From positions 1 to 64,000 of the forward strand of contig DATBAK010000008.1 in NCBI GenBank assembly GCA_036271555.1: a DNA stretch of 64,000 nucleotides. Direction: 5' to 3'. Positions 51,290 through 58,489 of this stretch are shown here, piece after piece. The stretch is from Acidimicrobiia bacterium. Lineage in GTDB: Bacteria; Actinomycetota; Acidimicrobiia; IMCC26256; PALSA-610. Below the pieces are notes generated by a model, which worked only from the letters and a program-made list of their open reading frames with translations, made no database searches and had not been told where the DNA came from. The position numbers and the translations under genes are program-made. Position 1 is the first letter of the stretch. Each line of letters opens with the position of its first letter.

Positions 51290-51566
51290 CCGACGCACCC
51301 GGCGTCGGTACATCTCGGCGGCGACGATCACGCCGTTCTGAACGTCGACGTTGATCCGGTTCGGTCGCAAATCCCGCGTGACGGCGCGCGGCGCGCCGGC
51401 CCCGCGCACGACGCGAAACCCGACGCGGTCGGCCAGCGCGCGGCCTCGCCGCCGACACGCTCAGGCCGACGAGCGTCGGCGCGAGCCGGCGGGCGACCTC
51501 GGCCGCCGCGTTCCAGTCGGCTTCCGGGTTACGCGCCGCGAGCCGGCGCGCGAGGTCGTCGTCCAT
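51290..51566 (-). pseudogene. Frameshifted I78 peptidase-inhibitor-like gene
   Basis: From ATG 51566 one frame reads LARRLAARNPEADWNAAAEV then RRLAPTLVGLSV. After about 51445 another frame continues ALADRVGFRVVRGAGAPRAV and TRDLRPNRINVDVQNGVIVA. GLS..ALADRVGFRVVR and DLRPNRINVxVxNGVIVxA are the pattern of the small potato-inhibitor-fold I78 family. A frameshift separates the halves and no stop follows the usual end, so the gene is probably broken. This and the inverted repeat at 51676 are all that the 478-nt gap holds. Confidence 0.4.
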
Positions 51567-51675
51567 GTCGCGAAGCTTGCCCCCGCACCGCCACGCACAC
51601 GCGCGCAGGGCCGTCTCCTTGGCGCGAGCACCTCGGCGCGGGGCGAAGCACCCGACCGGGGACTGGACCGGAGCT

Positions 51676-51707
51676 CGTCAACAGAACGGCTCGTCATTAT
51701 GTTGACG
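51676..51707. repeat. Inverted repeat upstream of the recombinase-like gene
   Basis: CGTCAACA (51676-51683) and TGTTGACG (51700-51707) form a perfect 8-bp inverted repeat around a 16-nt centre that contains CATTAT, a possible -10. It ends 28 nt before the recombinase ATG. It could be a core site for that protein or an operator. Confidence 0.45.
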
Positions 51708-51735
51708 ATGAGCCCGTGGTGGGAATGATGCGCCC

Positions 51736-52596
51736 ATGACGCCGCCGGCCCGTCGCGACGCCGAGACCCTCGCGGTCGTCGCGTTCCTCGACAGCTGCCG
51801 ATCGATGAACACCCGTTCGGCGTACCGCAGCGATCTCGGTCATCTCGCCGCGTGGTGTCACGAGCACGGCTCGCTCGAGCTGCTCGGGCTCACGACCGAA
51901 GACCTCGCGCGCTACCGCGCCGCCTGCGAGGGAAGTGGCGCGAGCTCGGGCACGGTGGCCCGCCGGCTCTCTGCAGTCTCGTCCTTCAGTACCTTCGCGC
52001 GCGGCGGCGAGGCCGCGTCGCTCGCGATGCCGCAGCGAACGGTGCGACCCTGCCGACCCACCATTGACGCGCACACCACGACCGAGCTGCTCGACGACGA
52101 CGACGCCCGCGCGTTGCTCGACGCGGCCGACGGGCTCAGTGATCGAACGTCGTCGGTGATCCGACTCCTGATGCTCGACGGTCTCAAGGTCGGCGAGCTC
52201 ACGCGCACGAACGTCGGCGACGTCGCGTTCGCGCGCCGGTCGGCGCAGCTCGAGATCCGCGACGCGCGTCACGCGCGGCGGCTCGAGTTGCACGCGACGA
52301 CGGTCAACCGGTTGCGTCGGTATGTCGGCGTGCGCCGACGCGGCCCGCTCGTCCGGAGCGAGCAGCGCGGCAACGAGACGCAACGCATCAGCCGCTTCGG
52401 CGTCGATTTCATCATCAAACAGACGGCGGTGTCGGCGGGCCTGACGCAGAGCATCTCCGCGAACGTATTGCGCCGCCGCTACGTCGTCGCCGCGCATGCG
52501 CGCGGAAGCGATCTCGAAGCGATCCGGTACCGCGTCGGACACCAGCAGTCCCGCACTACCCGCCGCTACCTCGACTCCGATGTCGAACCTGACTGA
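51736..52596 (+). CDS. Tyrosine recombinase-like protein with altered catalytic residues
   Basis: A 286-residue XerC/D-like protein. The N-terminal SAM-like domain has MNTRSAYRSDLGHLAAWCHE. The catalytic domain keeps the fold, but the first Arg (usually in GLRxSEL) is Lys in MLDGLKVGEL (about 153), and the HxLR His is Asn in NVLRRRYVVAAHARG (about 242). The second Arg, the later His (RVGHQQSRTTRRY) and the Tyr are present. Loss of two of six residues suggests a DNA-binding protein or a very weak recombinase. ATG 51736. A STAS gene follows 19 nt after. Confidence 0.75.
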   Translation: MTPPARRDAETLAVVAFLDSCRSMNTRSAYRSDLGHLAAWCHEHGSLELLGLTTEDLARYRAACEGSGASSGTVARRLSAVSSFSTFARGGEAASLAMPQRTVRPCRPTIDAHTTTELLDDDDARALLDAADGLSDRTSSVIRLLMLDGLKVGELTRTNVGDVAFARRSAQLEIRDARHARRLELHATTVNRLRRYVGVRRRGPLVRSEQRGNETQRISRFGVDFIIKQTAVSAGLTQSISANVLRRRYVVAAHARGSDLEAIRYRVGHQQSRTTRRYLDSDVEPD

Positions 52597-52615
52597 GCCG
52601 AACAGGAGGATGGTC

Positions 52616-52945
52616 ATGGAACTCACCGATCCCGTCGTATCGGTCGACGTCTCGCAGGGTCCGGACGTTCTCGTGCTGTCGTTGCGCGGCGAGCTCGACA
52701 TCACCTGCCGGGAGCACGTCGAGCCGGCGCTGACGGCCGCGCTCGCAACCGCTCACGAAGTGATCGTCGACCTCGGAAACGTGACGTTCTGCGACTCGAT
52801 CGGGCTCGCGATGTTCCTCCGGGCGCACGAGACGGCGGACGGCGCGCGCAAGCGTCTCCTGCTTCGGAACCTGCTCCCCAATGTGTGGCGGGTCTTCGAC
52901 GTGACCGGCGTGCACGAGCGTCTGAACATCGCGCGCGAGCAGTAG
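52616..52945 (+). CDS. STAS-domain anti-sigma factor antagonist
   Basis: A 109-residue single STAS protein of the SpoIIAA/RsbV kind. SLRGELDITCREHVEPALTA and VIVDLGNVTFCDSIGLAMFL are the family blocks, with the phosphorylatable Ser in CDSIGLA (about residue 62). It would bind an anti-sigma kinase of the RsbW type, which is not in this window. ATG 52616 is chosen over 52610 because AGGAGG (52604-52609) then stands 6 nt away. It follows the recombinase-like gene on the same strand. Confidence 0.88.
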   Translation: MELTDPVVSVDVSQGPDVLVLSLRGELDITCREHVEPALTAALATAHEVIVDLGNVTFCDSIGLAMFLRAHETADGARKRLLLRNLLPNVWRVFDVTGVHERLNIAREQ

Positions 52946-52976
52946 GGGGCGACCACGGTCGCTGCAAGCGGGACCG

Positions 52977-53792
52977 TCAGCGGATCTGGTCGAAGATCCA
53001 GCGCGCCGCGAGCGTGCCGCCCGCGCCGGAGTAGTGCAGTCCGTCGGGTCGCAACGTGACGCCGTTCGTTCGCACGATGCATTCGCCGTTCGGGCACGTG
53101 TAACCGAACAGATCCACGATCGTGGAGTGCGTCTTCGTCGCGACCGCGCGTCGAAGTCGGTTGTTGCAGTCGACCGTGCGATCGGGGAGCGACGCGGCGC
53201 CCAGCCCGCCGCCGGGCACGACGAACCGCACGTACGCCTCGGTCGTGAGGACGACGGACGCGCCCGTCGAGCGCAGGCGCGTGATCTCGTGCTCGAGGCT
53301 CGATTCGTAGATCGAGTCGTACGGCTGCGAGCACGCGTGCAGCGCCTTCCCGTTCGAGCTCCACGGCTCGGGCGGATCGCTCACGAGCCAGAGCACGATC
53401 TTCGGCCGGAAGGCCTCGAGCTCGGCCGACTCGCCGCTCGGGTGACACGGCCGCTCCGCGATCTCGGCGCGGGTCGCCGGGTTGCGGTAGGTCGCGGTGA
53501 CCGACGGCGGGAACGCGCACGCGACGACCGCGGCGTCGAAGGTGTTCGCACCGGGCAACGCCTTGAACGCGGGCGCGAGCTCGTACGCGAGGGAGTTGCC
53601 GACGAGCATGATCCGCGTCGCGTCGGGAGCGCCGTTCACGCGTGCGTCGGTGGCGGCCTGCACCGCCACATTGGGAACGGTGACGGGTGTCGGCGTCGCC
53701 GTCGGGTTGGTGGGCGTGTCGCCGTGCCAGAAGTACCAGCCGCCGACGGCGAAGAACGCGACGAGCGCGGCGGTCGCGGCCCAGGCCTTCAT
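52977..53792 (-). CDS. Membrane-anchored SGNH-hydrolase-like protein (paralogue of 30685)
   Basis: A 271-residue paralogue of the protein at 30685-31491. Both start MKxWxATxALVAFFAVGGWY and continue WHGDTP. The SGNH blocks are IMLVGNSLAYELAPAF (about residue 63) and RPDGLHYSGAGG (about 250), and cysteines in VVACAFPP, LHACSQ, TVDCNNRL and YTCPNGEC match those of all four SGNH proteins in the window. Acyl-ester chemistry on an exported glycan is inferred. It lies 22 kb away from the cluster with no related neighbour, so the copy was dispersed. ATG 53792. Confidence 0.82.
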   Translation of the reverse strand: MKAWAATAALVAFFAVGGWYFWHGDTPTNPTATPTPVTVPNVAVQAATDARVNGAPDATRIMLVGNSLAYELAPAFKALPGANTFDAAVVACAFPPSVTATYRNPATRAEIAERPCHPSGESAELEAFRPKIVLWLVSDPPEPWSSNGKALHACSQPYDSIYESSLEHEITRLRSTGASVVLTTEAYVRFVVPGGGLGAASLPDRTVDCNNRLRRAVATKTHSTIVDLFGYTCPNGECIVRTNGVTLRPDGLHYSGAGGTLAARWIFDQIR

Positions 53793-53838
53793 CGGAGCAG
53801 GGTGGCGGCAGCGCCGCGCGTCCGTCAAGACGCGGCGG

Positions 53839-54321
53839 TCAGCGGCGGATCGGGCCGCCGAAGCGAATGAGGTTGCCGTCGGGATCGACGTGCCGGCCCT
53901 CGCGTTTGCCGTACTCCTCGTCGACCGGACCGACGACGTTCATCCCCGCGCTGCGCCACGCGTTCGCGACCCGATCCGCGTCGTCGACGTGGATGTACAG
54001 CGCGCTGCTCGTCGGCGGGTCGGCCTGCTGCGCGAGCTGGATGACGAGCGAGCCGAGCTGCGCGAACGCATACGTGTCGTCGTGAAAGCGGGTCTGAAAG
54101 CCGAGCCGCTGGTAGTGCTCGACCGCGCGGCCGACGTCGGCGACGGAGAAGATCGGATCGAAGCCGGCGACTTCCTGCCGTTGCGGTCGCCCGGCGGTCT
54201 GGCGCGCACGCTGGTCGTTCATCCAATCGAGACACTCGTAACAGATCCACAGATCGCGATCCGACCAGAGCCGGATCGCGCCCGGGCTCTGCTCACAGTT
54301 CGCGCAGATCGTCGAGGTCAT
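53839..54321 (-). CDS. VOC protein with N-terminal zinc-finger-like segment
   Basis: A 160-residue protein. Residues 1-35 carry CANCEQSPG and WICYECLDW, two CxxC pairs likely to bind zinc. A VOC domain follows: FDPIFSVADVGRAVEHYQRL, then HDDTYAFAQLGSLVIQLAQQ and VDPDGNLIRFGGP, close to bleomycin-resistance-type domains. The role may be binding of a small ligand with the ribbon contacting a partner. It has a 33-nt leader from TAGGCT (54354-54359) and is divergent from the GNAT gene. Confidence 0.8.
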   Translation of the reverse strand: MTSTICANCEQSPGAIRLWSDRDLWICYECLDWMNDQRARQTAGRPQRQEVAGFDPIFSVADVGRAVEHYQRLGFQTRFHDDTYAFAQLGSLVIQLAQQADPPTSSALYIHVDDADRVANAWRSAGMNVVGPVDEEYGKREGRHVDPDGNLIRFGGPIRR

Positions 54322-54353
54322 CGCGACTCCACTCCACCCACCGCCGCGCCGCG

Positions 54354-54369
54354 AGCCTAGGGGTACGGT
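54354..54369. promoter_or_regulatory. Divergent -10 pair between VOC and GNAT genes
   Basis: Minus strand TAGGCT (54354-54359) serves the VOC gene. Plus strand TACGGT (54364-54369) ends 9 nt before the GNAT ATG. Only 4 bp separate the hexamers, so the two promoters must compete. Confidence 0.4.
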
Positions 54370-54378
54370 GCTCGCGCG

Positions 54379-54996
54379 ATGGCACACGCGCAGAAGAAGG
54401 CCGGTGGGATCGAGATCGTTCCCGCGAACGAAGCGTCGTGGGACGACCTGCAGCTCGTGTTCGGCACGCGCGGCGACCCCGCGCGTTGCTCTTGCCAGTG
54501 GAACAAGACGCCGGCGAGCGAGTGGCGTTCGATTCCGATCGAGGAACGCAAGGCGCGCCTGCACGAGCAGACCGCGTGCGGCGACCCGCGCTCGCCGGAG
54601 ACCAGTGGTCTCGTTGCGTACCTCGACGGTGAGCCCGTGGGCTGGTGCGCGGTCGAGCCGCGGAACGTCTACGTGCACCTGCGCGGCTCGCCCGTGGCCT
54701 GGAAGGGGCGCGCCGAGAATGCGGACGACGACGGCGTGTGGGCGATCACGTGTTTCGTGACACGCGTCGGCTTCCGTCGACGCGGAGTCAGCGCGGCATT
54801 GGTGCACGCGGCCGCGGAGTTCGCGCGCGAGCGTGGCGCGCGTGCGGTCGAGGGCTATCCGATGATCACGCACCCCGAGCAAGTGATCACGTGGGGTGAG
54901 CTGCGCGTCGGTAGTCGGAGCAGCTTCGCGGATGCGGGCTTCACCGAGGTGAGCCACCCGACGACGCGCCGCTTCGTGATGCGCATCGACTTCTGA
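54379..54996 (+). CDS. GNAT-family N-acetyltransferase
   Basis: A 205-residue GNAT protein. The acetyl-CoA loop is CFVTRVGFRRRGVSAALVHA (about residues 132-151), a Q/R-x-x-G-x-G/A variant. The N-terminal part with CSCQWNKTPASEWRS and WCAVEPR is typical of an actinobacterial subfamily of unknown substrate. The end TEVSHPTTRRFVMRIDF is a normal closing strand. Confidence 0.83.
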   Translation: MAHAQKKAGGIEIVPANEASWDDLQLVFGTRGDPARCSCQWNKTPASEWRSIPIEERKARLHEQTACGDPRSPETSGLVAYLDGEPVGWCAVEPRNVYVHLRGSPVAWKGRAENADDDGVWAITCFVTRVGFRRRGVSAALVHAAAEFARERGARAVEGYPMITHPEQVITWGELRVGSRSSFADAGFTEVSHPTTRRFVMRIDF

Positions 54997-55015
54997 GATC
55001 GCGCGTCGCTCGCGT

Positions 55016-55399
55016 CTACGACGAACCGGACATCGCGGCGGTGATCTGCGCCATGTCGAAATAGTCGCGCCACGCGGCGATCTTGCCGTCGCGGATCTCG
55101 AAGGTGCCCATGACCGGCAGCGGCGCGACGACGTCGCCGATCGTGAACGTGTCGATCCGCTCGGTCAGCACGATGTCGTCGCGCACGGCGAGGTGCAGGG
55201 TCTCGATCGTCATGCTGTCGCACATGCCGAAGAACCCGGCGATGAACCCGACGGTCGCGTCCGCGCCGACGACGGGGTCCATCGGGATGTTGTGGTACAC
55301 GACGTCGTCGGCGAGGAAGGGTCGCATCGCCTCGGCGTCGTGCTTCGCGAACGCGTCGCAGAAGTCGCGGACCAGTCGTTCGTTCGCTTCGGCGCTCAT
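55016..55399 (-). CDS. SnoaL/limonene epoxide hydrolase-like NTF2-fold protein
   Basis: A 127-residue NTF2-fold protein. LVRDFCDAFAKHDAEAMRPF and LADDVVYHNIPMDPVVGADA resemble limonene-1,2-epoxide hydrolase-like proteins, with ERIDTFTIGDVVAPLPVMGT in the middle and DGKIAAWRDYFD near the end. Activity on an epoxide or polyketide is possible but not shown. GGGGAGCGAGCG precedes the ATG. A minus-strand TAGGGT is at 55428-55433. Confidence 0.8.
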   Translation of the reverse strand: MSAEANERLVRDFCDAFAKHDAEAMRPFLADDVVYHNIPMDPVVGADATVGFIAGFFGMCDSMTIETLHLAVRDDIVLTERIDTFTIGDVVAPLPVMGTFEIRDGKIAAWRDYFDMAQITAAMSGSS

Positions 55400-55427
55400 C
55401 GCTCGCTCCCCGGTCGTGAGTCTCGTG

Positions 55428-55474
55428 ACCCTAGGTTCCGGCCGTCAACGGGGCCAACGCACGGTCGCTACCGT
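55428..55474. promoter_or_regulatory. Divergent -10 pair between SnoaL-like and LigD-polymerase genes
   Basis: Minus strand TAGGGT (55428-55433) gives the SnoaL-like gene a leader of about 28 nt. Plus strand TACCGT (55469-55474) ends 6 nt before ATG 55481, a leaderless layout. Confidence 0.45.
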
Positions 55475-55480
55475 CTGGAG

Positions 55481-56437
55481 ATGGCCGGCGAGGAACGCGA
55501 GGGCGTCAGCTTCACTCATCTCGACGAGCCCTTGTTCGATGGTGCGGGTGCGACGAAGCGCGATCTCGTCGAATACCTCGACGCCGTGCGCGATCGGATC
55601 GTGCCGGTGCTCGAGCAGCGTCCGCTCTCGGTGATCCGCGTGCACCGCGGGCAAGAGGCGTTCATGCAGAAGAACGTCCCGAAGTACACGCCGGAATGGG
55701 TGCAGCGGGTCACGATGTGGGCGGAGAGCTCGAAGCGCGAGGTGAGCTACGCGCTCTGCAACGACCGGCGCACGCTGCTGTGGTTCGCGAACCAGCGCGC
55801 GGTCGAGTATCACCCCGCGCTCATGCGCATGGAGGATCCGGACCGCGCGACGCACATCGTGCTCGACCTCGATCCACCCGAGGGCGACTCGTTCGCGATG
55901 GCCGCGCGCGTCGCGCACCTCGTGCGGCGGGCGCTCGCCGATGTCGGGCTCGTGGGCGCGCTGAAGACCAGCGGCGCGAAGGGTGTGCACGTGTTCGTGC
56001 CGATCGCGACGACGACATCACCGCACGACGCGGCCGCGGCGACACGCGCGATCGCGGCGCGCACCGAGCAGCTCGATCCCGACATCGCGACGACCGCGTT
56101 CATCAAGGACGACCGCGGCGGCAAGGTGTTCGTCGACTCGACCCGCGCCGGCGGCGCGACCGTCGTCGCGGCCTACAGCCCGCGCGTGCGGCCGGGCGCG
56201 CCGGTCTCGTTCCCGCTCTCGTGGGACGAGCTCGACTCCGTCACCCCCGCCGATTTCACCGTGCACACCGCGCTCGACCGGCTCGGCGACGCCGACCCGT
56301 GGGCCGAGCAGATGCCCGAACCGCAGGAACTTCCCGCCGACCTGCTCGACGAAGGTCACGAGATCCCGATCGCGCGCGTGGAGGCGATGCACGAAGGCAA
56401 GCGCCGCGCCCGGTCGCGCCGCGCGTCGGAGTCCTAG
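55481..56437 (+). CDS. Stand-alone LigD-type primase-polymerase domain protein
   Basis: A 318-residue archaeo-eukaryotic primase-fold protein matching the polymerase domain of bacterial LigD, which fills ends in Ku-dependent break repair. The metal-binding aspartates are in VLDLDPPEG (about residue 132), the phosphate-binding His in SGAKGVHVFVP (about 170), and the third Asp in VFVDSTRAGGATVV. The N-terminal LSVIRVHRGQEAFMQKNVPK is also conserved. No ligase or nuclease domain and no Ku gene are present in the window. Such split forms are common in actinobacteria. Confidence 0.88.
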   Translation: MAGEEREGVSFTHLDEPLFDGAGATKRDLVEYLDAVRDRIVPVLEQRPLSVIRVHRGQEAFMQKNVPKYTPEWVQRVTMWAESSKREVSYALCNDRRTLLWFANQRAVEYHPALMRMEDPDRATHIVLDLDPPEGDSFAMAARVAHLVRRALADVGLVGALKTSGAKGVHVFVPIATTTSPHDAAAATRAIAARTEQLDPDIATTAFIKDDRGGKVFVDSTRAGGATVVAAYSPRVRPGAPVSFPLSWDELDSVTPADFTVHTALDRLGDADPWAEQMPEPQELPADLLDEGHEIPIARVEAMHEGKRRARSRRASES

Positions 56438-56536
56438 GTCGCGAGACGCAGATCGAGCGGATGGCGGCCGCTCGGTGCGACGACCGCGCCGTTCTGCTCA
56501 CGCGCGACGAACGTCGCCGGAGGTTCGGCCCAGGCC

Positions 56537-56559
56537 TAACATGCAACCGTCGAGTTGCA
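56537..56559 (+). promoter_or_regulatory. Promoter hexamer and overlapping inverted repeat
   Basis: TAACAT (56537-56542) is followed by TGCAAC (56542-56547), CGTCGA, GTTGCA (56554-56559), a perfect 6-bp inverted repeat covering the expected transcript start. AGGAGG (56565-56570) then serves GTG 56579. A repressor site is plausible. Confidence 0.35.
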
Positions 56560-56578
56560 GATTCAGGAGGCCGGCAAC

Positions 56579-57295
56579 GTGGAGATCCGAGACATCGAAT
56601 ACGAGGTCGGCGACACGACGATGATCGGCCGGCTCGCGGTGCCCGACGGCGACGGCCGCCGGCCCGGCGTGCTCATCGCGCACGAGGGCAACGGGCTCGA
56701 CGACTTCCAGAAGGAGCGGGCGGAGCACTTCGCCGCGCTCGGTTATGTCGCGTTCGCGCTCGACTACCACGGCGGGGGCGTGCCGCTCACCGAGCGCGCC
56801 GCGATCAGCGCGCGCATCACCGAGCTGGCCGAAGACGCGATGCTCGCCCGCGCGACCGCGCAGGCCGGTCTCGACATCCTGCTCGCCGACGAGCACACCG
56901 ACGCGGCACGCGTCGCCGCGGTCGGCTACTGCTTCGGCGGCGCGCTCGTGCTCGAGCTCGGGCGCAGCGGCGCGGACCTGAAGGCAATCGTCGGGTTTCA
57001 TCCCGGGCTGATGACGTCACGACCGCAGGACTCCGCCCGAATCCGCGGCTCGGTGCTCGTGTGCATCGGCGCCGACGATCCGTTGATCGGCATCGACGCG
57101 CGTACGGCGTTCGAAGCCGAGATGCGCGCCGCAGGGATCGACTGGCGGATGTACGTGTTCGGCGGCGCGCAGCACAGCTTCACGCACCCGCGTTCGGCGA
57201 ACACGGGTCTGCCCGGCCTCGCGTATCACCGGCCGACCGACGAGCGTTCGTGGCGCGCGATGCGCGATCTCTTCGCGGAGACGATCGACGCGTGA
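56579..57295 (+). CDS. Dienelactone hydrolase-family protein
   Basis: A 238-residue alpha/beta hydrolase of the dienelactone hydrolase family. The nucleophile is Cys in VGYCFGGAL (about 122), the acid is in GADDPLIG and the His in AQHSFTHP. ALDYHGGG and LIAHEGNGLDDFQKERAEHF are typical of the YghX/ClcD-like branch. It would open lactones or esters in the cytosol. GTG 56579 is chosen because AGGAGG stands 8 nt upstream. Confidence 0.87.
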   Translation: MEIRDIEYEVGDTTMIGRLAVPDGDGRRPGVLIAHEGNGLDDFQKERAEHFAALGYVAFALDYHGGGVPLTERAAISARITELAEDAMLARATAQAGLDILLADEHTDAARVAAVGYCFGGALVLELGRSGADLKAIVGFHPGLMTSRPQDSARIRGSVLVCIGADDPLIGIDARTAFEAEMRAAGIDWRMYVFGGAQHSFTHPRSANTGLPGLAYHRPTDERSWRAMRDLFAETIDA

Positions 57296-57381
57296 ACGAA
57301 TCGCGAAAATTGAGATCGCGCGCGCGGACACGGGCGTAACCGCGCGCGAGATTGGGCAGGGTCCGAGCCGAGGAGGTCGCG

Positions 57382-57876
57382 ATGTCGGAGCCTGCCGATC
57401 GCGTCGAGTCGGCCACGCGCGAGTCGGAGCCGCCGGCGCGGCGCCGGCGTCGGCTGCGGAGCGCGAGCACGCCGGGTCAGGACGACTTTCGCCGGCGCGA
57501 GCCGCTGCCCTGGGCCGAGCTGAGCCGGGTGATGTCGGAGCGCCGCGAGGATCTGGGCCTCAGCCGCAGGGAGGCGGCGCGCCGCGCACACGTGTCCGAG
57601 CGCGAGTGGAAGCTGTTGGAGAGCGGCACCGGCGTCACGCGGGGGTCGGTGCGCATCATGCCGAACGTCGGTCACGCGGAGCTCGAACGGATCGCCGACG
57701 CGCTCGAGCTCCCGCCCGCACACCTCGCCGGGACGTTGGAGGCGCACCTCGGCGGGGTCTCGGCCGATTCGCTCTGCGCCCGCATCACGAGGCTCGGCCC
57801 CGCCGACCGGCGGCTCGTCGAGCAGCTCATCGACCGGCTCGTCGTGACCGATCGGAGCGTCGACCGCACGGAGTGA
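57382..57876 (+). CDS. XRE-like helix-turn-helix regulator
   Basis: A 164-residue protein. A basic N-terminal stretch (PARRRRRLRS) leads to a helix-turn-helix at about 55-120: MSERREDLGLSRREAARRAH, then VSEREWKLLESG and AELERIADALELPPAHLAG. The C-terminal 45 residues (RLGPADRRLVEQLIDRLV) resemble the tail of many XRE proteins. The helix-turn-helix has an insertion of about 15 residues (TGVTRGSVRIMPNVG). ATG 57382 with AGGAGG 5 nt upstream. Confidence 0.78.
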   Translation: MSEPADRVESATRESEPPARRRRRLRSASTPGQDDFRRREPLPWAELSRVMSERREDLGLSRREAARRAHVSEREWKLLESGTGVTRGSVRIMPNVGHAELERIADALELPPAHLAGTLEAHLGGVSADSLCARITRLGPADRRLVEQLIDRLVVTDRSVDRTE

Positions 57877-57892
57877 CGCCGTCCGCGAGGCC

Positions 57893-58489
57893 TCAGCGCG
57901 ACGGCAGCCGCGCGTGCACTTCGTCGACGGTCGGTTCGCCATCGAGGAACGCTTCGTGCAGCTCGACCGCGAGGCCCGCGATCGCGGTCGGGTTGCGGCC
58001 GATCCCGAGCTCGTCGGCGTGCGATCGCAGGAAGCGCGCCGCGGCGCGCAATGCCTCCTCGCGGACGCGCGTGTCGTCGTCGCCGACGCGGAAGCGCCAG
58101 CGCCGCACGCGCGCGAGCACCTCGGCCTTCGTGGGGTCGTCGAGCTCGACGCCGGTCGCCGCGAACACGCGGCAGTCGTAGGCGCGGCACGCCCGCGGCC
58201 GATGCGCGTAGATCGAGCAGCGATCGTCGACGAGCATCGGGCAGTGTCCGTGCTCGTCGTAGCCGAGCACGCGACGACCACGCGGCATCTGAGGTGCGGC
58301 GAACAGGAGCTCGGACGGGATGTGCGCGAGCGCGTCGTGCTCGTCCGGCTCGACCAACACGAACTGCGACGCGCGACAGCACGCGGTACAGCCGTCGCAC
58401 GGTACGTCGGAGCCGCCCTCGCCGCGCACCGCGCGCGTCATCACGGGCAGCCACGCGCCGAGCTCACCCGCGTCGAGCGTCTCGCTCAC
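57893..58489 (-). CDS. YkgJ-family cysteine cluster protein
   Basis: A 198-residue protein of the YkgJ/CxxCxxCC family, thought to bind Fe-S or zinc. VPCDGCTACCRAS (about residues 30-42) carries four cysteines, and HCPMLVDDRCSIYAHRPRAC with YDCRVF carry four more. Its GTG overlaps the stop of the TauD-like dioxygenase gene (GTGA), so the two are made together. It may help assemble or protect the iron enzyme, which is an inference. Confidence 0.86.
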   Translation of the reverse strand: MSETLDAGELGAWLPVMTRAVRGEGGSDVPCDGCTACCRASQFVLVEPDEHDALAHIPSELLFAAPQMPRGRRVLGYDEHGHCPMLVDDRCSIYAHRPRACRAYDCRVFAATGVELDDPTKAEVLARVRRWRFRVGDDDTRVREEALRAAARFLRSHADELGIGRNPTAIAGLAVELHEAFLDGEPTVDEVHARLPSR

